DNA of 64,000 bases from Agarophyton chilense (taxonomy: Eukaryota > Rhodophyta > Florideophyceae > Gracilariales > Gracilariaceae), in contig JARGXX010000033.1 in NCBI GenBank assembly GCA_030374765.1, positions 558,001 to 622,000 on the forward strand, written 5' to 3'. A model generated the notes under the pieces. That model did not search any database, was not told the DNA's origin, and worked only from the letters and a program-made list of their open reading frames with translations. Of the stretch, positions 37,437 to 49,378 are shown piece by piece (within the stretch, counting starts at the first letter, position 1; each line of letters starts with the position of its first letter). The position numbers and the translations under genes were made by a program.

Positions 37437-40400
37437 TTGGACGGTCATGAGCCAAAGAGCTCCTCACCACCCAATACAAACCACCCAAAGCGGACCATTC
37501 AGGATGAACCACAATTGGAACACAGTAACGACCCCGTCTGTATCCTCAGGAAAGAGAACTATAATGTTCGAGTAACCGTAGGAATTCGTTCCAACAACTT
37601 TCGAGTGACCACAGCTGCATTGGACACAGGCGCTGGTCCCATCTTGGTCCACCCTAAGGTGTTCCCACTGGGTTGGCAAGATTTCGTTCAGGCAAGGAAG
37701 ACCCCAAGGATTACAGATGCTTCTCGTAGTCCAATGGATATTAATGGGATAGTACCACTTTACCTACAATTAGGACAATTCAAAGTCCGCACATGGTTCC
37801 TTGTATGTCCTAACTTAGGCGCTGAAACAATCCTAAGGACCTCCTCTATCGACTGATGCATTAAGGCCATTTATCCAGGCCTTAGGAAAATCGCGTTTTA
37901 CCGCGCACCTTCCATCTCCATAACTGGTTCAACCCCAGGGCCAGAAGCTAACCGCAAACGAGCGGTTGTCTCCGAAAAGACGAAGTCCAATAAGGTTCGC
38001 CTGTCAAAGGCCAAAACGATACCGCCGATGCCCCAAATCGCTGTATAGGTCCATTCCCAGTCCTCAGATCTCGTTACGATTCAGAACCACCCGAAAACGG
38101 TTCTGAAGCACCTTACCTTGATGGCCAATGGATTAATGGACATCCACCCCAACAGGTCCTTCTTGGTCACAATCAGAAACTTTCGAGATGAGCCCGTGCG
38201 GTTACCAAAAGGTACAGTGATTGGTATAACTGTACCCGCGCCCGTGGCCATTACGGAGACCCAAATGGATAATCTTGCGACGCCAACTCCCGACGAGGAC
38301 GTCGGCTCTTGGGAGGGGACGGTCGCCATCGGCGAAGAATTCGAATCCTATAGGCCCCAGGTACTTGATCTCCTAAGGGAATACCAGGCCATGTGGTCAG
38401 GTACATTGGGCATAATCAGAGAAACTACACACCGCATCGACCTTCAGGATGATGCTAGACCACAGTTCCAGCACCCGTACCGTACCGGCCTTAAAGGTAG
38501 GTAAATTGTGGCTAACCAGATGGACAAGATGCGCAAAGCTCAAGTCATAGAGCCGGCGCCTCCAAAGCAATCCGAATGGGAAAGTCCCCTTATCCTTGTG
38601 GCGAAGAAAGATGGCTCCGTAAGGTTTTGTGTCGACTACAGGAAGCTGAACGCAGTCACCAAGAGGGACTCATACCCGATAACCCGCATGGACGACTGTC
38701 TGGATTTCTTAGGCGAAGCTGTCGTATTTACCACACTGGACGCTAACTCGGGATATTGGAAAATCGCTTTGGCCGAAGACGCGAGAGCGCTGACAAACTT
38801 TACCACCAATGAAGGTCTGTTCAGATTTACTCACATGCTCTTTGGTTTGAAGAATTCACCAGCCACGTTCCAACGGGTAATGGACATTATACTGTCCAGA
38901 GTCAAATGTAAGTTCGCCCTGGTCTATTTAGATGACGTTATAATCTTCTCATGGACCGTTAAGGAACACTTTCGCCAGGTGAGGAAGGTGCTAACAATCC
39001 TACAGGACGCTGGAGTAACATTGAAACTCCGCAAATGCGCTTTCTTCCAGGCCTCAGTAGACTATCGTGGTCACGTCGTCCTCCTACGAAAGCTAAAGGT
39101 GGCCACACGTACAACGAATGCGATTCGTCAGGCTAAGCCTCCTAGGACCCACACAAAACTACGATCCTTCGTGGGCTTGTGCAATATTTACTGACCGTTC
39201 GTCCAAGGGTTTGCCAAGATCTAGGCCCCTCTAAAGGCGATGCTGAAGAAGGGAACACCTTCGGAGCTCGAAGCCCTTACGGACGACCAGTACGAAGCAT
39301 TTCAGGCCCTAAAGAACAAATTACTGAACCCACCCATATTGGCCTTAGCAAAGCCCAATAAGCCTTTCGTGCTGGAAACATGTCCAATTGGGTTGTGCAC
39401 TGCTACAGGAACAAAAGTCAACGAAGGACTATCAATCTATTGCCTACTGGAGCAGAACGCTCACCAGCGCGGAGCGAAACTACAGCACGACCGAAAAGGA
39501 ATATCTAGCCATCGAATGGTCCATATTGACACTCCGTCCGTACCTCCAGAGAACCAGATTTACCATTAGGACAGACCATGACTCACTCCGCTGGCTACTC
39601 AAGATGACCGATGCATCGAATCGTCTCGCTAGGTTGCGCCTCAGCTTGTCAGAATATGATTACGAGATAAGCTATAGGCCAGGCATCAAGCACCAGGAAG
39701 CAGATGCCCTGTCGCGAATCATTACCGACGGAACTGATTACACCCCATTGGAAGACCTAATTTCCACCCCCTTTACAGATGGCGTACCTCAGAACTACAC
39801 CGAAACAGATGACCTTATGGGTAAGGTGCAATCGGAGGATTCTGAGGTAAAGAAGAACGCAGTATACCTATTGGACTGGGAACCAGCACCGCGCAATTCG
39901 TCACCACCTCAGGTTAACGCGATAGCCCCGGAGGAAAAAGAACTCCTTCCAATAACTATTGAAGAACTCCTACAGGGCAGGTCGAAGACGAGTACTGCAA
40001 GTAAACAGCCCATTTGGTATAAACCCCAGTATGCCTATTCGACTATGACCGATTTGGACTATTATGTCGCCGCTCACCGCTGGATGGCGCACTCCAACGG
40101 GTAGTACCAACTTCGCTAAGGGCGCGATTCCTATACCTCGCCCATTTCCCCCGCTTGGCTGGCCATCCTGGAGGCCGACGAATGTACCATACCCTAAGGA
40201 AGTTCTTCTGCTGGCCACTAATGGCGCAGGAACTATGGCAAACCGCACGGAACTGTGCATCGTGCGCACAGATCCGAGGGTCTCGCGCCAACCATCAGGC
40301 AAAACAGAAGCTCTTCCCCGCCACAGTTCCAATGGAATTCGTTGCAATGGATATACTTGGGCCTTTGTCTAAGTCATCCCATGGGAAATGGTTTGTTTTG

Positions 40401-41480
40401 GTTTTAACCGATAGGTTTACCAAATTTACCCAAGCCCAACCCCTAGGAAAGACAACGGCCACGGGTGTCGCCACGGCCTTCTTGTTCCACTGGGTGTATC
40501 CATATGGCATGCCACCGTACCTCCTTACGGATAACGGCAGCCAGTTTGTATCCAAATTTTTCTCTCATGTCTGTGCTACCTTAGGTATCAAACATGGGAC
40601 CACCACTGCGTGCCACTCGCAAACCAAAGGCCAAGCCGAACGCTTCAACCGCACCCTTCTGAACCGATTGGCGCACTACGTTTCGGAGCACCAATTGGAC
40701 TGGGACGAATACGTTGAGCCTCTGGTTTATGCCTACAACACGCAGGGGCACGCTTCCACGGGGACAGCGCCTTTCGACTAAACGCTAACGAGATCCCCGC
40801 CGCCGATAGCTGTTGCCCTTCAGGAGTTTTTCATACCCCAGGACATAACCGAAGGGATGAACCCGACCCAGGCGAAGCGCTACTTGCACCGACGCATCGA
40901 CCGCATTATCAAATCGGACAGAGCTGCACTAACCAAAGCCCAACGACGCTACAAGTGCAATTTCGACAAAGCCGTTTGGAACACACCGACCTTTGGGAAA
41001 GGAGATCTGGTTTACCTGGACCGGCCACCGAATGACAGTGAAGAACTCGAGGACACTACGCAGAATCTCTTACCCCGCTCTACGAGACCATACAAAGTCC
41101 TTAAGGCCAATGATCACACCATAAATTTACTCATTGACGGCCTACAGGACACTATGTCTAATGACCGCGTGACACGAGCTCCCAGTTCCTCCGGACCACG
41201 AACGTCCGAGCCTCCTGGCCCAACGGAAGCACCACGACCTCAGGTCGACACTCAAGTCTCCACACCCCCTAAGGCAGTTCCCAAGGACTCGACTAGCCCC
41301 ACGGACACGATGGTCAAGACTAACTACTATGACCCATCGCTGCCAATCGACTCCGATGGATTCGCCTCTCTGTACCACACTCTACTTCCAGAGGATGAAA
41401 ACCAACCGGAATATGTGATTGCCAATAGACCCGGTTGGACATCCAGAATAAGTGGTCGTACGGTGGCCGAAAGCACATAA
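37437..41480 (+). mobile_element. pol region of element B
   Basis: Protease with LDTGAGPILVHPKVF near 37.6 kb, reverse transcriptase near 38.5-39.1 kb (VDYRKLNAVTKRDSYP, LVYLDDVIIFS), RNase H near 39.4-39.7 kb (DHDSLRWLLKMTDAS), integrase near 40.15-40.75 kb (H...C-x2-C finger, MDILGPLSKSS, LTDNGSQFVSKFF, GQAERFNRTLL) and a C-terminal tail to about 41.48 kb. Broken, with about five breaks in pol. Confidence 0.8.
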
Positions 41481-41499
41481 GCGCCAAGAGGTTGTGACC

Positions 41500-42250
41500 A
41501 GCCGGAGGAAAGCGCACATGAGGTGAGATGAAGTCCGTGTATAGGTCCGAAAAGAGTTTGGTCACCCAGAACTGGTAGTCGGCTTCTTCTTTGCAGTGGA
41601 AGTACGGCATGTCCGCTTGGACGAGTGTGCGACATCGCGTCGCCGAGCGCGGATCCACAGGACAATGCAACCATCGGTTATACCACGAGACGCTGCGCGT
41701 GTTCTTGCTGCCCCTCCGGAAGTCGGGTATCTTGGCAAACCTTCGGGCGTCTAGATACGTGTGACAAAACCCTTGGTATTCTTCCACTGAGGACGGCAGA
41801 GCGGCATGACGCACTGGCCGCGGGTTTCTTCCGATTGTATGGTCATAGCGGTCCCCCGGACGCTCGTAGGCCACTTGGTATCCCGAGGAGCTCCCCGCTG
41901 GGTTGTTTGAGGTCATGGTACCGCTTGTCCCAGGGTGGTCCGCCGGGAAATAGATGGGAGCGCCGGTGGAGGCGACATAGTCCGAAGAAAGTACGGCGTA
42001 TCCGGCGGGCTTAGAAGGTGATTTCTGCATCGCGCGCAACCAATGGAAAGGTACCACGAAGAAAACACGAAGTAACGGAGTTGACTCTAAGGGACTGACA
42101 AGCGTGAACCACGGTGAACGAAGCGCGGAGGGTCGCCAAGGGAAGAGCAGAGACGAAGGAAGAACCCGATGAACCTTCTCGGCAACGCGACGCAAGGAAT
42201 ACGCCGGCGATGTACCTTTGGCCAGCGCTCACGACGCGTGACAGTTTCAA
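41500..42250 (-). mobile_element. Antisense accessory reading frame of element B
   Basis: Opposite to gag-pol, between pol and the polypurine tract. It shares long stretches with the D frame (6420-8582): AGSSSGYQVAYER, RFAKIPDFRRGSKNTRS, LVQADMPYFHCKEEADYQF and PYDHLFWMSNRVYW. It is shorter than the frames of A and D. Broken. Function unknown. Confidence 0.6.
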
Positions 42251-42441
42251 TCCTTAGGCAAATTAGTTGCCCTTCGGCGCCAATGGTCGGCTCACGCATC
42301 CCCGCATCCCCGCAGGCGGTGACGACGTGACGTACCGCAGCACTTAATGGTACCGGGAGCAATGAAGTGCACGCCTCCCCTGGAGCAGTTGTGAAACCAT
42401 CTGGACTTCTCCATGACCGTCGAATCCTAAGGAGGGAGATA

Positions 42442-42888
42442 TGTGAAGGAGCGATAATACCGGTTGAACCCGGTAAGCCACCGGGCCCTGAAGGATCTTG
42501 CAGGTGACACGTGTACCGGTTGACGTCAGGTGGACTCATGCAGATTATTATTTTAATTTCATCAGTGTAATAGATTAACACTACAGTGCCAGGGAGATCT
42601 CAGCGCCTCGCCAGTACTATTTACTTGGCTCGAGTGACGCTTCTCTCTTAGAGTACGGCAGGCCCCGTTAGGATACTAAAAAACCCCCTTTGGTACAATA
42701 GTTCCACCCTTTGGTCTTCAAGCCATCGTTTCTGTAGCTCCAACCTGTAGGACTACGCAGAACACGCCAGCCCATTGCACCAAGTACTCTGGGATTGCCG
42801 CCGTCAAGGATTCGAACCTTAGGACCCGCTCTACCACGCTACCACCAGTCGACACCCGTACGCTGACCTAACCCGTCATTGCGTTACA
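42442..42888 (+). repeat. 3' LTR of element B (447 bp)
   Basis: Begins TGTGAAGGAGCG directly after a purine-rich tract (42428-42441, AAGGAGGGAGATA) and ends CATTGCGTTACA, followed by the target duplication GAAAG. On its minus strand, near 42812-42850, are tRNA-like boxes (TGGTAGAGCGG and GGTTCGAATCC). Confidence 0.85.
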
Positions 42889-42893
42889 GAAAG

Positions 42894-44100
42894 ATTGGAA
42901 TGGATTTTGTCTAGAAATGATATCACTCTTGCCGCAGCAACTGTATCGTTCAGCGCATTTCCAATTGATATCAAATCAGACATGGTCATTAGCTGCCCAT
43001 CAACTCTTCTCCAAAACGATACACTCAGCTGGCGAAAAAGATCCCAAAGTGTGGCATTCCCTTCCATTCGCCCGAGGTACACATTCAAGCGATGTAATTC
43101 GTCCACCAAATTACACTCAAAGACGATTCGAGTCCCGTGGAACCATTCCTTCTCTGCCTTCTTCGAACCCAGAATCGTAAAACTCAAGTTTCCAACAGAC
43201 CCCAGGATTCCGCAGGGCTCAATTTGATTCTCGAAATCCTTCCTGTAAGCTACTTGCAACTCTCACGCTCCGTTTTCCAGACTCTTAATGAGGGTAACGT
43301 CCACAAAAAACGTATCTCATTTGCAATTCTTCGTGTCAAAACCGGAATCCAGTAGACTTTCGTCGCTATCATCAGGATGCAGCTCAACTCCCTTTTCAGA
43401 GAAGTGAACCTCAGCCTCGGTATCCGATACTCTCGAACCCACGAACTCCACCTCACTATCACCACTACCGTCTCCTCCCTCAACAGGCTTCTGTGGGGAC
43501 ACTGCTTCCACTACTTCCAATGGCGCGCTGCTTCCCGCCTCTACAATCGCTTCGGCCATTTCATCCTGATAGGATGCTTGGATCTCACCTCCGTCGCTAC
43601 CAGTCGATGAAGCCTTCGGTAGTCGGGAAACGGCAATGTCCGGAGTTTCCATTTGAGGCCCACTTCCCCCACTGCTCCTTGCAGGTTTAAACGAGAGTTT
43701 CGACGGAGTGACAATGCGAGTCGCGCTCGGTGCTTTGTTCGGGTCGCTCAGTTTCACAACGTTCGCGTTCCCAGTTGCGCCTTTCGTCTTGAAACTAAGA
43801 CGGAACGGTCCCTTGCGTACCATCTCATCGTCATCCTCGTCGCTCAAGGTAGTAAGTTGTAGAGTCGTCTTAGCCTTCACCTTCGCCGCGCTGCTACCCT
43901 TCAGCTTTTTGGTGAAAAATGCCCTCGCTAATGATGGAGACGGAGCGGAGGTCAGTTTCGGTCGAGGAGTTGCAGCTTCATGACCATACGGTTTCATCGT
44001 ATTGACGTCCCAGCAATAGAAAGCGTGGGTGTGCATATTCCACAAAGTGTCTGGCACGTTATCATTTGTCCTGAACCGATAGAGGTATTCCATTTGTTTC
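42894..44100 (-). mobile_element. Minus-strand gene region of element K, proximal part
   Basis: Minus-strand frames of unknown family. A long, mostly uninterrupted segment (44093-43317) has an aromatic-rich start (WNMHTHAFYCWDVNTMKPYG) and then a disordered, acidic, Ser/Pro/Lys-rich stretch, as in nuclear scaffold-like proteins. A further segment near 43.2-42.9 kb is more globular (WFHGTRIVFECNLVDELHRL, LWDLFRQLSVSFWRR). The region ends at the GAAAG duplication of B, and matching coding sequence lies at 23337 and below. No family recognised. Sequence 44100-44500 looks like more decayed coding sequence. Confidence 0.35.
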
Positions 44101-44499
44101 TCCTCTTAAATAAACACCTTCCACACGACCACAAGGTCCTCCTTCCACTTTCCGACCAGATTGTGTGCATGCAATTCCCTCACCAAATCGCTCGTTGCCT
44201 GACCGCTGGCATCATGATCACCCCGAACGCAAGCATTTACAACGTCCTTCGTCAAACCATTCGGCATGGCCCCATCCAAAGTCACGTCTTCCTCTGGTTT
44301 CGGCCTCCACTACGTTTCACCGCTGCGCGTCGTAGGCATGGTGTCCTTCATAGCTGTTCAAACAGGCGCCTTCGCTCGTGGAGATCTCCGATTGAGCCTC
44401 CTGTTGTTTCCATTCGCGATCTTCTTCACCATCACGTGAGCCATTTGATACGTTCGATTAGGGGTTTAGATATGCGCCACGTAATTGCGTAAACTATCA

Positions 44500-45450
44500 C
44501 AGACAGTCATGGGAACAACGGGACTGAACGACTTTTGAATAGATATCATTTCAAGAGACACCACGGAACTGCGAGACCTCTTCAGGAAGGTTGCGAAAGG
44601 AAACGCGCACTGACATTGGCAATGAACGCTGCGTGACGGCCCGCTTCGTGCCTGCTCGATTCGTTTCCGGGACGTGAGCAGGTTTTATTCGGTTCGGGGA
44701 CTGTTTCTCTGCGTTCGCACTCTACACACGCTCTCTAATACTCGGTATCTACCTCGTCATTTCTGGAAACCAAGGGGGGACCAATTTTGACATTGGCGAC
44801 AGACAATGTCAAAAAATGGCCCTTTTAATGTTGATTTTTGCGCAATTTTAGGGGGCCAGTTTTCCACACTGTCGACCGCCAGATTCAAAATTGGTCCGCA
44901 GGCGCAGCTGCTCACACACGGCAAGTAGTCGTTGCGTGCAAGGGGGGGGGGATGCCACTGGCTCACTGGCCAAGTGGGCCATGCCACTGCGGGGGCTCAA
45001 TTTACTGGCCAGCACTATTCATTTAGGCAAAAAATGGCGATCCGTCCCCTACCTGGGTGAGATATATTGATATATGCAAGTTTGTGGGTGTCCCCAGATG
45101 CGCCTCGGGACCAATTTTGACATTCTCGGTCGACAATGTCAAAAAGTGGCCCCCAAGCGTTCGCCAACTTTGACAACCTGGAAAAACTAGGAAGACTCTT
45201 CAACTGATCCACGTCGTCGTCCGTTCAACGGTTTTCGAACACTCCAACCCTCATCTTCAGCCTATCTAGCATCTCTGCTAACGGTAGACATCTCCTAAAA
45301 CCGCGAACGGGCGTCTCACGCCACCAAAAATCTCTCGCAACGACCCCCTCCCCCCCTCCGCTTCCCCACTCATTGAAACTGAAAACGCTATACCGTTCCG
45401 TTCCCTTTCAATCCTTCTTGAAACAAACCGTGTGACCCCGTGCTAATGGA
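44500..45450. promoter_or_regulatory. Divergent spacer of element K with three palindromic modules
   Basis: It lies between the minus-strand and plus-strand gene regions of K. A roughly 46 bp near-palindrome occurs three times: 44779-44824, 44851-44896 (inverted and more diverged) and 45109-45153. Each has arms GACCAATTTTGACATT and AATGTCAAAAA.TGGCCC around a core CGGTCGAC or similar. The position suggests a shared control region or a transposase/regulator binding array. No other gene-like sequence was seen. Confidence 0.45.
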
Positions 45451-47950
45451 GGACCTTTCTCGGGAATGGCGTTCTACAACTTCGTCAAGTTCACGGTTCC
45501 AGGCTGGTGGATGCCCAGCCCCCGTCATGAACGCTGAAAGTTTTACTACCGTATGGAGCGTGTTAATGGCAGTCCGCGATGCATAAGCCGATTACAGAGG
45601 CCTTGGGGATCCGAAACGCGATGTCACGTTCGACAATTTCGTGGAGTATTTGCTAAAGAATCGTCGCACCAACGCTTCCGTCGCTGCATTCTTGGAGAGA
45701 TTTTTTGGTTTCTCTTACACAACGTTCAGTGAGGAGGAACTCACAGCCTATCTCTGCGGAACTGTGACGGGCCCTAGTCAATATTTCCGTCAGGTGTATC
45801 GGTATGTGACTTTCTTCAATAAGAAAGAAGGTTGGAAAGACAGGCGTTTGTGCGACTTCTACGACTGGAATATCTATTCAAGGCGCGGTGGTGCGACTGG
45901 GATGTTGGAAAGGGTGTTGAAAAACGATTTCTTTTAGAGGTTCTACTGCGGAGCAGCTACAAAAAGGGGGGGGGGGGGGGGTGGAAGGTTTCGAACCACC
46001 CCTTCTACGAGGTTCCAGCAGCTCGTGTACCTCTCTATATTGAAGCACATTGAGCACGTGCGTTAAAGTCGGGCAACCAAACGACGGAAGTTTAGGAGAA
46101 GAAGATTGAAGGCGGTGAAGTATGTCGAAAGCTTCACATTCTCTAATCGCTCTCACGGTAAGCGCATGGCGTACTGTATACAGCACATTTACAAGGCCTG
46201 AGAGGTGTTTGATTCCGTGCTGGGCTTCCGCGACGCAGAGTCGATGTTGCTTCCTGGTCTGCTTCTAAATATGGACACTTTTACGCTGAGTTCAATTACA
46301 TCTCGAACAATTGGCTTTGACCCCAAGACCGCCGAATACACTCTCGGAGAAGAAAAGAAGCCGACGTTATCCACCTCCGAGGTCTTTTCTTGGGCTACCG
46401 CATTTTCCGAGGATGTCGACCGCAATATGTGTATCCTGGCACGTGATTTAGTATCGGATGTGGAGTGGAATGTACTGGACAAGAAGTTGGACATGCTAAC
46501 CGAAGCCGAGGATTGACCAGTGCTAGAAATGTTCAAACGCAAGGGCGCAAAGCCTCCCGTTCGTTTTCATTCTTTCTCCGAGAGTGGTTTTGGGACTGTG
46601 AAGGACGCTTCTGCACTGTAGAATATAACAACGGTGAAACTTTGTATCGCGGGATGAAGATGGCGAAGAAGAAGTATGAAGTGCAGACGTCGGTTCAGGG
46701 AGGAAAAGTGGGACGAAGATCGTGCAGGGGCAGTTGGGAAGCAAATGACAGGAACCTCTACTGGCACCGGAGATTTCAATGGCAACGGTAGCTGTAACGC
46801 TCCTGGAACGCCCACTGCTGCGGTCGTTGCCGATGTACAGCCACAAGCAGCGGTGGACCCTCTGTTAACGTCCTTTCCCCTCACGGGGGCTGGACCGTGT
46901 CACTAGGAGAGCTCTAAAGCTTCTCGATCGCATGATGGAGAAGACCTCTACCCTTCACTGTATGGAGTCTGAAGAGCTGGTGGACGCTCATGGAAGTCCT
47001 CCAGGGGGAAAGCTGTCTCCTAATGGAAGGGGTATACTCGTTCTAATCGATTCTCCGTGTGGAATTCGGGATACTGAATACGCCAAGATCTCGGAGGAGA
47101 AAATGGCGACCTTGGTTCACGACTGATCCAAAACGATGCGTCCCGGTGGGCATCTGGTTATCTTCTGTTCGAAATTTCAGTTCCTGTTATGGCACAAGAT
47201 TGTGAACGAGTGCAAATACCTCGACAGAGAGAGAAGAATGCAGGCGTCTTTAACCGTGGAAAAGACGGCGATGTGGTTCCTACGCCATCGCTCAAAGCCC
47301 GATGGCGTTCTCAAGAGGGAACAACATCAGTCTCTTTCTGGCAGCGGAGCAGGCTGTGCGAGCTGTTCGGAATGGCTTCCCGTGTTCAGAACAGAAGACC
47401 ACGGTGAACTACCGTAAGTTCAACCATGTGGCCAGCAGATTCCTCGGGCATGCTTGAGAAATCGTACCAGGCTCCCCATCTGGCCCGGGGAGAAAAACTG
47501 TACTGGAGGATTCGGCAAAACAACGGATTTGTACACCTTCAGATTCGCCCCGAGCAGAAGTCCAGGGAATTGATGAAGGAACCCATTGCTCGCTTTTCTC
47601 AGCCTGGAGACGTGGTCATGGACTTCTTGTGGGGAACGTTTAGAACCGCATTTTCATGCATGGAAACTCTTCCTTACTGAAAGTTCATCGGTGGTGAGAA
47701 GTACCGTGAGTGATTCAAGCACGCGAATCACAACGCAGTAGTGCATTTGGCCAGGATGATTGACGACAACAAGCTAAGAGCAGGGGACCTGGAGTGTGAT
47801 GAAGATGTCGAAGGCAAATGCTATTGTGCAAGCGGCACTTCACGTGTCGGCTTTCAGAAAGAAAAGGGATTTCATTGAATGGAGAGCAACGAAGAACTTT
47901 CCTTAGTACCAACGGTTCCCCTTCCATATCATGGCTTTCTTGTCGACTTT
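45450..47950 (+). mobile_element. Plus-strand region of element K with beta-class DNA amino-methyltransferase motifs
   Basis: Decayed plus-strand frames. The last third has methyltransferase-like motifs in permuted order: a catalytic-loop-like LVLIDSPCGIRDTEY near 47.04 kb (compare the DPPxG motif of adenine/cytosine amino-methyltransferases), a strand with MRPGGHLVIFCSKFQF near 47.14 kb, then a SAM-binding-like VVMDFLWGTFRTAF near 47.62 kb (compare LDPFxGxGTT). Catalytic motif before SAM motif is the beta-class order. The upstream part (45.6-46.5 kb) has a globular segment with FFGFSYTTFSEEELTAYLCG and no family match. Several breaks. The family call is by motif only. Confidence 0.4.
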
Positions 47951-49263
47951 ATGGAATGATAGGGAGCTAGCATAGAGGCATCGTAATAAGGCTTTAAATT
48001 TGTGGCCGCCAAGTAGTCAAGGGCAACTGAAAGACTTGGAGCCCGAGCTGTTGCCGAGCATCGATGCATCAGGTCACAGGTGCGTGGGGGCGAAGTCTTC
48101 AGTGAAGCAATTTGGTTTCGTTTTTTTCATGAAAATCTGAGTTGTATTTGTTTATCATTACGACAGTGCGGCCGACATTCCATGAACAGGAAATGATAGA
48201 AGTACGAGTAAGTGCGATTTCTATTTGTATCTGGTATTGGTTAGGGAGCGAGATTCCATTTGCCGTTGTTTGCTGCTGCTAGGGGACATGCAGGCAAGAT
48301 TGGAAGACAAGTGGGAGAATTGGTTGCTGCAGTGGTGAATGCGGTGCTGATGTAGCTTGGTTTTGTTTTTGACGGAGATCTGACTTTTTTTGTTTATTGA
48401 TGCGAATGGAGAAGCGTGGGGGCGAAACAACGAGCAGAAGTTTGGAACAAGTAAGTTACATGATATGGAAGGCATTTTACATGAAGCGAGGAATAGGGTT
48501 CTAACTTGTTGTGTCATTTGCGTGTTGTCTATCTAATTATGTAGGAAAATGTGATGGACGAAGAGGAAGGGCTTTAAAAGGTTCTTGTCGAGTTCTCTAG
48601 GGACAGTATTCCTGCCTGAACCGTCGGTCCCCGGAGAACGGAGGCGCACATCAGTTTGCGTCGCGCTTGACGAGACGTTAAGTGAAGCGCGACGATCGGG
48701 CGAGGAGAAGCGATCAACGATCGGGCGAGGCGCAGTGATCGGCAATCGGGCGGGCGACAGGAAGGAAAAATGGTCTCCAAATATGAAATGGGGTCTTCAT
48801 ATTTTACATCCGGAGACCCGCTTCCGGTCGAGTCACCCGACCGTTCGGGGTGCTGATTCTTTTGCTGTATTACGCACAAGCGATTAAGGTGATTAGAGGG
48901 CATTTAAGTGAATGGGCGGTGGAATTGAACGGTTCACACTAGCCACAATACTTGTCCCATATGAAATATCTCGCGCTAGGTAACATTCGATATTTCTTTT
49001 ATTGTCGGTAGAATTCATGATATAGGATGAATGATAACTGAAAGATATCACCCAATTTCACTTACATTATTGGTAGTATTCCGATGCTATTGTGGACGTT
49101 TGCCAGTTTTCTACATTCACCTCAACATTCAGTTGAAATCTTATTTTGCGCTAGATATTCTAGCATCAAAATTCTACGAATTTTTAAATGCTAACCATAG
49201 AAATTCTAGCACACCCAAACTACAGACCTAACAGTCAATACTAGCTTCCCGAAAACACAGACG
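47951..49263. other. Right end region of element K
   Basis: No convincing gene. It holds repeated GATCGGGCGAGG-like motifs near 48690-48755, a nested hairpin at 48772-48818 and AT-rich sequence to the terminal inverted repeat at 49237-49263. Confidence 0.4.
48772..48818. repeat. Nested inverted repeat (hairpin)
   Basis: Outer arms GGTCTCC / GGAGACC (48772-48778 and 48812-48818) enclose inner arms ATATGAA / TTCATAT (48781-48787 and 48796-48802). It could fold as a 47 nt stem with an internal loop. Confidence 0.45.
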
Positions 49264-49378
49264 TTCTAGCTCGCTAGTGTTGTGGTCTACCACATCTTCC
49301 CCTTACCCGCAAGAACCGATTCGACAGTCCCGAACACTGTTGCAGGTGTCTTCTCTCTCCGTTAGAGCGGATACTACA

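Larger units (their letters stand above)
23338..42888 (+). mobile_element. Ty3/gypsy LTR retrotransposon B, containing J and A
   Basis: Perfect 5 bp target duplication GAAAG (23333-23337 and 42889-42893) and TG...CA LTRs. The left LTR begins at 23338, is opened by J and A, and ends at 35172; the right LTR is 42442-42888. Order on the plus strand: primer site, gag (35299-37386), pol (37437-41480), an opposite-strand accessory frame, polypurine tract, LTR. About 8.1 kb without guests. The LTRs differ by roughly 8% by eye, so it is older than A. The coding parts have about ten breaks. It is the same family as D. Confidence 0.85.
20057..49263. mobile_element. Large TIR-bounded element K, decayed, about 9.7 kb without nested guests
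   Basis: The family H LTR stops at 20056 and resumes at 49264. The two junctions carry 27 bp inverted repeats with four mismatches (left CGCCTGTGTTCTCGGAAAGC, right on the reverse strand CGTCTGTGTTTTCGGGAAGC, then GTAGTAGT-like bases), with TT on both outer sides. Inside are a minus-strand gene region (44.1 to 20.6 kb, interrupted by B), a divergent spacer with palindromic modules (44.5-45.4 kb) and a plus-strand region with methyltransferase motifs (45.45-47.95 kb). The coding parts are decayed, with several breaks each. No transposase, polymerase or capsid family was recognised, so the class is open. Confidence 0.55.
18145..49378 (+). repeat. Solo LTR of family H, opened by three insertions
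   Basis: LTR sequence starts TGTAGTATTCTGCACTG at 18145, continues around a small TIR element (18430-19133) and a second H LTR (19230-19895), reaches about 20056, and resumes after element K at 49264, ending GGATACTACA at 49378. Flanks are GTATG (left) and GTGTG (right), a 4-of-5 target duplication. The pieces lie in one orientation and in correct order, so this is one LTR and not scattered fragments. Confidence 0.75.
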
